This document shows positions 27,811 through 32,745 of a DNA stretch of 32,745 nucleotides, piece by piece. Positions within the stretch are counted from its first letter, which is position 1. Each line of letters opens with the position of its first letter. Both the position numbers and the translations under genes were made by a program. Source of the stretch: Gammaproteobacteria bacterium (GTDB lineage Bacteria; Pseudomonadota; Gammaproteobacteria; Steroidobacterales; Steroidobacteraceae); the NCBI GenBank assembly GCA_030038755.1, contig JASHSK010000192.1:1-32745 (forward strand), read 5' to 3'. Under the pieces are notes generated by a model that saw only the letters and a program-made list of their open reading frames with translations, had not been told where the DNA came from and made no database searches.

Positions 27811-28623
27811 ATGAGCAGCAATCAGGTGCAGGGTTTGAGCGGCGATGGGATCGACGAGGAAGCGGTTGCCCACTACCTGCAGCAGAACACCGACTTCTTC
27901 GAGCGCCACCCGCAGCTGCTGGCGCGCCTGCGGCTGCACCATCCACGCAACGGTGCCACCATATCGCTCATCGAACGGCAGGTCGAGGTGCTGCGCGAGA
28001 AGTTTCAGGCACAGGAGCAGAAGCTCGCCGAGTTCGTGCGTGTGGCACGCGCCAACAATGTGCTCGCCGACAAGATCCATCGCTTCACCTGCCGGCTGCT
28101 GCACACGACGACATCCACGCAGGTGCTGGCCGCGACCGAGGCCAGTCTGCGCGAGGACTTCGATACCTTTCATGCGGTGCTGGTGCTGGCGGAGCCGCAG
28201 GCTGTGCTCGCCACCGCGGCCGGCGCCGCCGGTGCGGTCACACTCACCGCAGTCGCAGCAGCCGCGGTCAGCGCCAGCGGCGGCGATGCCGCGCTCGGTG
28301 CGGCGGCCGGCGCCGACACGACGCTGGCGCAGCGCTTCCTGCGCCGCGTCTCGCCGCAGGACACCGTCTACCGCAGCTTCGAGGGATTGTTCGCGACCTG
28401 CAGGCCGCGCTGCGGACAGGTGCGCGATTCGCAGCGCGAATTTCTCTTCGGCAGCGACGCCGCGAGCATCGGCTCGGTGGCGCTGATTCCCCTGGGTGGG
28501 CAGCCGCCGCTCGGGCTGCTGGCCCTCGGCAGCGTCGACCACGAGCGCTTCCATCCCGGGATGAGCACCGAATTTCTCTCGCGCATCGGCGAGCTGGTCA
28601 CGCAGGCGCTGTCGCGGGGTTGA
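27811..28623 (+). CDS. DUF484 family protein
   Basis: YLQQNTDFFERHPQLLARLRLHHPRNGATISLIERQVEVLREK; position between dapF and xerC. Confidence 0.9.
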   Translation: MSSNQVQGLSGDGIDEEAVAHYLQQNTDFFERHPQLLARLRLHHPRNGATISLIERQVEVLREKFQAQEQKLAEFVRVARANNVLADKIHRFTCRLLHTTTSTQVLAATEASLREDFDTFHAVLVLAEPQAVLATAAGAAGAVTLTAVAAAAVSASGGDAALGAAAGADTTLAQRFLRRVSPQDTVYRSFEGLFATCRPRCGQVRDSQREFLFGSDAASIGSVALIPLGGQPPLGLLALGSVDHERFHPGMSTEFLSRIGELVTQALSRG

Positions 28624-28672
28624 TCCGCGGCGGGAGCTCGAGCAAGCCCGGAGCCAGGGGCCTGGCACATCG

Positions 28673-29575
28673 ATGACACCGCCGGCTCTGAAGTGGCTCG
28701 ATCGCTTCGCGCAGCACCTCGCCAGCGAGCGGCGTCTTTCGCCGCACACGGTCGCGGCCTACCGGCGCGATCTCGACGCGCTGCGCCGCTGGTGCGACGA
28801 CGCCGCCCTCGGGGATTGGACCCAGCTCGATCATCAGCACGTGCGCCGCTTCGCTGCGCGCAGCCACGCGCGCGGCCTGTCGGGCCGCAGTGTGCAGCGC
28901 CGCCTCGCGGCCGTGCGCAGTTTCTTCGGCTACCTGACGCGCGAAGCAGCGCTGGCGAACAATCCCGCCCTGGACGTACGAGCTCCCAAGGCCGCGCGCC
29001 GCCTGCCCGCCACCCTGGACGTGGACCAGATGGCGCGATTGCTGTCGATGCGGCCGCATGATCCGCTGCAGGTGCGCGATCTGGCGCTCATGGAGCTGCT
29101 GTATTCGAGCGGTCTGCGGCTCGCCGAGGTCGTGGCGCTGCCGCTGGCGGGGCTGGATTTGCTGGCCGGCGAAGTGCGTGTACGCGGCAAGGGCGACAAG
29201 GAGCGCGTCGTGCCGGTGGGCCGCGTGGCGCGGGCCGCGCTCGAGGCCTGGCTCGCCGAGCGAGCGAAGCTCGTGGGCCGTGAGGTGCAGGCGCTGTTCG
29301 TCGGCCGCGGCGGACGACCGCTCGGTGCGCGAGCCGTGCAGCTGCGCGTGGCGGCCCACGCGCGCGCCATGGGCTTGCCGATGCATCTGCATCCGCACAT
29401 GTTCCGGCACGCATTCGCGACGCATCTGCTTGAATCCAGCCACGATCTGCGCGCCGTACAGGATCTGCTGGGACACGCCAGCATCAGCACGACGCAGATC
29501 TACACGCATCTTGATTTCCAGCACCTCGCCCGCACATATGATGCAGCGCATCCGCGTGCCAGGCGCCGCGGCTGA
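28673..29575 (+). CDS. xerC: Tyrosine recombinase XerC
   Basis: Catalytic residues in SSGLRLAE, RGKGDKER, HPHMFRHAFATHLLE, LLGHASISTTQIYTH; dapF-DUF484-xerC gene order. Confidence 0.93.
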   Translation: MTPPALKWLDRFAQHLASERRLSPHTVAAYRRDLDALRRWCDDAALGDWTQLDHQHVRRFAARSHARGLSGRSVQRRLAAVRSFFGYLTREAALANNPALDVRAPKAARRLPATLDVDQMARLLSMRPHDPLQVRDLALMELLYSSGLRLAEVVALPLAGLDLLAGEVRVRGKGDKERVVPVGRVARAALEAWLAERAKLVGREVQALFVGRGGRPLGARAVQLRVAAHARAMGLPMHLHPHMFRHAFATHLLESSHDLRAVQDLLGHASISTTQIYTHLDFQHLARTYDAAHPRARRRG

Positions 29576-29584
29576 GCACTCACC

Positions 29585-30136
29585 ATGAGCGACAACTCCA
29601 GCTTCGATCCGCATGCCACGACCATCCTGGCCGTGCGTCGCAATGGCGTGATTGCCCTCGGCGGCGACGGCCAGGTGACGCTCGGCAATACCGTCATGAA
29701 ATCCAATGCCCGCAAGGTGCGGCGACTGTCCAATGGCCGTGTGCTCGCCGGCTTTGCCGGCGGCACCGCCGACGCGTTCACGCTGTTCGAGCGCTTCGAG
29801 GGCAAGCTGGAGAAGTATGGCAACCTGACGCGCGCAGCCATCGAGCTGGCGAAGGACTGGCGCGCCGACCGCTACCTGCGCCGGCTCGAGGCGTTGCTGC
29901 TGGTCGGTGACCCGCAGAATCTGTTCGTGGTGTCGGGCAACGGTGACGTCATCGAGCCGGAGTACGCCACCGTGGCGATCGGCTCGGGAGGCCCGTACGC
30001 GCAGGCAGCCGCGCGCGCGCTGCTCGACAACACCGAGCTCGATGCGCGCAGCATCGCCGAGCGTGCGCTCGGCATCGCCGCCGACATCTGCATCTACACC
30101 AACCGCAACCTCGTGATCGAGGAGCTCGGCGCATGA
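29585..30136 (+). CDS. hslV: ATP-dependent protease subunit HslV
   Basis: [54 protein letters not shown]. Confidence 0.97.
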   Translation: MSDNSSFDPHATTILAVRRNGVIALGGDGQVTLGNTVMKSNARKVRRLSNGRVLAGFAGGTADAFTLFERFEGKLEKYGNLTRAAIELAKDWRADRYLRRLEALLLVGDPQNLFVVSGNGDVIEPEYATVAIGSGGPYAQAAARALLDNTELDARSIAERALGIAADICIYTNRNLVIEELGA

Positions 30137-31461
30137 CCCCACAGGCGATCGTCCAGGAGCTCGACAAGCACATCGTCGGGCAGACGGCCGCCAAGCGCGC
30201 GGTGGCCATCGCGCTGCGTAACCGCTGGCGGCGCATGCAGGTCGACGAGCCGCTGCGCCAGGAGATCACGCCGAAGAACATCCTGATGATCGGCCCGACC
30301 GGGGTGGGCAAGACCGAGATCGCCCGCCGCCTGGCGCGCCTTGCGCAGGCGCCGTTCGTCAAGGTCGAGGCGACCAAATTCACCGAGGTCGGCTATGTGG
30401 GTCGCGAGGTCGACTCCATCATCAAGGAGCTGGCCGACGTCGCGGTCAAGATGACGCGCGAGCAGGAGATGGAGCGCGTGCGCGGCAGCGCGCGCGACGC
30501 TGCCGTGGAGCGCGTGCTCGATGCGCTGCTGCCCCGGCCACGCATGCTGGGCTTCTCGACCGACGAGCACGCGCCGGCGCGCGACTCGGAAACCCGCCAG
30601 AAGATGCGCGAGATGCTCGCGCGCGGGGAGATCAACGATCGCGAGGTGGAGATCGAGGTGCGCGCCATGCCGATCGGCGTGGACATCATGGCGCCGCCGG
30701 GCATGGAGGAGATGCAGCAGCAGCTGCAGTCCGTGCTCTCCAACCTCGGCGGCAATCGCACGCGCACGCGGCGCGTGAAGGTGGGCGAGGCCCTCAAGCT
30801 GATGCTCGACGAGGAAGCCGCCAAGCTCATCAATGAGGAGGAGCTCAAGGCGCGGGCGCTCGCCAGCGCCGAGCAGAACGGCATCGTGTTCATCGACGAG
30901 ATCGACAAGATCACGCGCCGGCAGGAGACCATCGGAGCGGACGTATCACGCGAGGGCGTACAGCGCGACCTGTTGCCGCTGGTGGAAGGCTGCACCGTCA
31001 ACACCAAGTACGGCTCGTTGAAGACCGATCACGTGCTGTTCATCGCCTCGGGCGCCTTCCACATGTCGCGGCCGGCGGATCTGATCCCGGAGCTGCAAGG
31101 CCGCTTTCCGATCCGCGTGGAGCTCGACTCGCTCAAGGTCGATGACTTCGTGCGCATCCTGACCGAGCCCGACGCGTCGCTGACGGCGCAGTACCGCGCG
31201 CTGCTCGCGACCGAGCGGCTCACACTGGAGTTCGCGCCCGACGGGGTGCGCCGGCTCGCGGAGATCGCCCATCAGGTCAACGAGCGCACCGAGAACATCG
31301 GCGCCCGGCGGCTGCATACGGTCATGGAGCGGCTGCTCGAATCGGTGTCCTTCGACGCCACCGAGCATCCGGGATCGGCGCTGCGCATCGACGCGCGTTA
31401 CGTCGACGAGCATCTCGGGGACCTCGCCAAGGACGAGGATCTGAGCCGCTACATCCTGTAG
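30133..31461 (+). CDS. hslU: ATP-dependent protease ATPase subunit HslU
   Basis: [50 protein letters not shown]-terminus [17 protein letters not shown] overlap with hslV. Confidence 0.97.
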   Translation: MTPQAIVQELDKHIVGQTAAKRAVAIALRNRWRRMQVDEPLRQEITPKNILMIGPTGVGKTEIARRLARLAQAPFVKVEATKFTEVGYVGREVDSIIKELADVAVKMTREQEMERVRGSARDAAVERVLDALLPRPRMLGFSTDEHAPARDSETRQKMREMLARGEINDREVEIEVRAMPIGVDIMAPPGMEEMQQQLQSVLSNLGGNRTRTRRVKVGEALKLMLDEEAAKLINEEELKARALASAEQNGIVFIDEIDKITRRQETIGADVSREGVQRDLLPLVEGCTVNTKYGSLKTDHVLFIASGAFHMSRPADLIPELQGRFPIRVELDSLKVDDFVRILTEPDASLTAQYRALLATERLTLEFAPDGVRRLAEIAHQVNERTENIGARRLHTVMERLLESVSFDATEHPGSALRIDARYVDEHLGDLAKDEDLSRYIL

Positions 31462-31514
31462 GGCTCTCCTTCGGGGCTCCTTCTGGGGTCCTTCACGGCC
31501 CCGTCAGGGCTGCT

Positions 31515-31658
31515 TCAGGGCTGCTTCCTGGCGGGGCTGCCCGTCGTCGACGTTGTCTTGGCGGCGCGCTGCTTGCCGCCCGGATGCTTCGGACGGCTCT
31601 TGCCGAAGCTGCCGCGGTAGATCTTGCCGCGGCGCGTTTTCATGTCTCCCTTGCCCAC
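31515..31658 (-). CDS. 30S ribosomal protein THX family protein (47 aa)
   Basis: (M/V)GKGDMKTRRGKIYRGSFGKSRPKHPGGKQ: typical MGKGD...RGKIxRGSxGxxRPK signature; GTG start at 31658 (ATG at 31643 possible). Confidence 0.75.
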   Translation of the reverse strand: MGKGDMKTRRGKIYRGSFGKSRPKHPGGKQRAAKTTSTTGSPARKQP

Positions 31659-31836
31659 CCGCTGTACTCCCGATCGCTGCGCGCCCCACGTGGCGCGCGC
31701 GCAGTCTATTGATTCGCGTCCCGGCATGCCAGTAGGTCAGCGACATCTGATTGCAACATGGGCGGGAAATCCGGCCCCGGCACGCAGGCCAGCGGGCGAC
31801 AATCGCCAACCCACCAGCGCCTCCGTGGAGATCCCC

Positions 31837-32442
31837 ATGGCAACCCAATCACTCCGTGGCTTGAAGATTGCCATTCTGGCCACCGACGGCTTCGAGCAGT
31901 CGGAGCTGACCGAGCCGCGCAAGGCGCTGCAGGACGCCGGCGCCGACACCGAGATCGTCTCGCCCAAGCCGGGACGGCTGCGCGGCTGGAAATTCAAGGA
32001 GTGGGGCGATGAGGTCGCGGTCGACCAGGGGCTGGATGACGCCGATCCCAAGGACTACGACGCGCTGGTGCTGCCGGGCGGAGTGCTCAATCCGGATTCG
32101 CTGCGCACGCAGCCCCGGGCCGTCGCCTTCGTGAAAGCCTTCTTCGATGCCGCCAAACCTGTGGCTGCAATCTGCCACGGCCCCTGGACAGTGGTGGAAT
32201 GTGGGGCCGCGCGCGGCCGGCGTATGACCTCGTGGCCTTCCCTCAGGACGGACATCCGCAACGCGGGAGGGCAGTGGGTCGACGAGGAGGTCGTGGTCGA
32301 CGGCAACCTCATCACCAGCCGCAAGCCCGACGACATTCCGGCCTTCAATCGCGAGATCATCGAGCTGTTCAGCCACGCGGGGCCGGAGGCGCGGGCCGCC
32401 GGCGCGCCGCGCGCCGCGGAGGGCTCGCGGCCGGGAGCGTGA
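31837..32442 (+). CDS. DJ-1/PfpI family protein (type 1 glutamine amidotransferase-like)
   Basis: KIAILATDGFEQSELTEPRKAL; DALVLPGG; nucleophile AICHGPWTVVECG; MTSWPSLRTDIRNAGGQWVDEEVVVDGNLITSRKPDD. Confidence 0.93.
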   Translation: MATQSLRGLKIAILATDGFEQSELTEPRKALQDAGADTEIVSPKPGRLRGWKFKEWGDEVAVDQGLDDADPKDYDALVLPGGVLNPDSLRTQPRAVAFVKAFFDAAKPVAAICHGPWTVVECGAARGRRMTSWPSLRTDIRNAGGQWVDEEVVVDGNLITSRKPDDIPAFNREIIELFSHAGPEARAAGAPRAAEGSRPGA

Positions 32443-32510
32443 GCGGGGCCTGCAGGACACCCCCGCCGGAGACACCCGCGCCACTGGTCAGCGGCACCTG
32501 ACGTTGCTAT

Positions 32511-32586
32511 CCCACGTGGATACGGGGACCCGTCAGGCGAATACATCTCCCCGTATTCGCCTGAAGGGTCTCCGTATCTATGTGGG
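32511..32586. repeat. 34-bp imperfect inverted repeat (8-nt loop) between convergent genes
   Basis: CCCACGTGGATACGGGGACCCGTCAGGCGAATAC - ATCTCCCC - GTATTCGCCTGAAGGGTCTCCGTATCTATGTGGG; 30/34 Watson-Crick pairs. Confidence 0.85.
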
Positions 32587-32594
32587 TTGGGGCC

Positions 32595-32745
32595 TCAGCG
32601 AAACCGCGCCAGTGTCTTGGCGAGCGCCTGCGGGCCGGGATTGAGCCGCTCGTAGGGCAGCTGGTTCAGCGGCTCGTCGGGCGTGGCATTGAGCTCGTGA
32701 AATTCCGGCTGCTCGGCGGCGACATGCAGCAGCCCGGTCAGGTAT
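32595..32745 (-). CDS. 2-oxoacid:ferredoxin oxidoreductase beta subunit, C-terminal end (truncated by window)
   Basis: Minus-strand translation YLTGLLHVAAEQPEFHELNATPDEPLNQLPYERLNPGPQALAKTLARFR*, matching the C-terminal pattern of KorB-type subunits. Confidence 0.7.
   Translation of the reverse strand, partial: YLTGLLHVAAEQPEFHELNATPDEPLNQLPYERLNPGPQALAKTLARFR

Noticed and set aside
26827-28749. 640-aa minus-strand ORF antisense to dapF and DUF484
   Set aside because: GC-driven shadow ORF opposite two clearly identified genes.
28673-29575. Tyrosine recombinase as a sign of a mobile element
   Set aside because: Sequence and dapF-DUF484-xerC order identify housekeeping XerC.
28598-30142. 514-aa minus-strand ORF antisense to xerC and hslV
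   Set aside because: Shadow ORF opposite conserved genes; no recognisable motifs.

Overview
The window is a high-GC stretch, probably gammaproteobacterial, that mostly holds chromosomal genes. In order: dsbA 3' part; tRNA-Arg(CCG); bicupin; DUF3443 lipoprotein; an FAD oxidoreductase and polytopic membrane protein pair; DUF4382-like lipoprotein; TPR/ATP-grasp protein coupled to a SerC-family aminotransferase; TPR-sulfotransferase; ModE-like regulator divergent from an ALDH and formyltransferase pair; PQQ-type sugar dehydrogenase; ada-alkB; cytochrome c5; comM; ubiK; PII; amtB; DUF4124; dapF-DUF484-xerC-hslV-hslU; bTHX; PfpI; and the 3' end of a 2-oxoacid:ferredoxin oxidoreductase beta subunit. 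The strongest observation is a PII protein in the usual glnK position beside amtB. It lacks about 17 residues spanning the T-loop, including the uridylylation tyrosine, but keeps the nucleotide-binding motifs. A good sigma-54-like promoter lies upstream of it. Other points of interest are a two-gene split version of 10-formyltetrahydrofolate dehydrogenase with AT-rich operator-like repeats beside a ModE/PBP regulator, a collagen-like Gly-X-Y insert in ComM, a 34-bp hairpin whose G.U pairs favour one strand, and a pepsin-like double D-[TS]-G-S motif in the DUF3443 lipoprotein. All calls come from reading the sequence; no database search was run.
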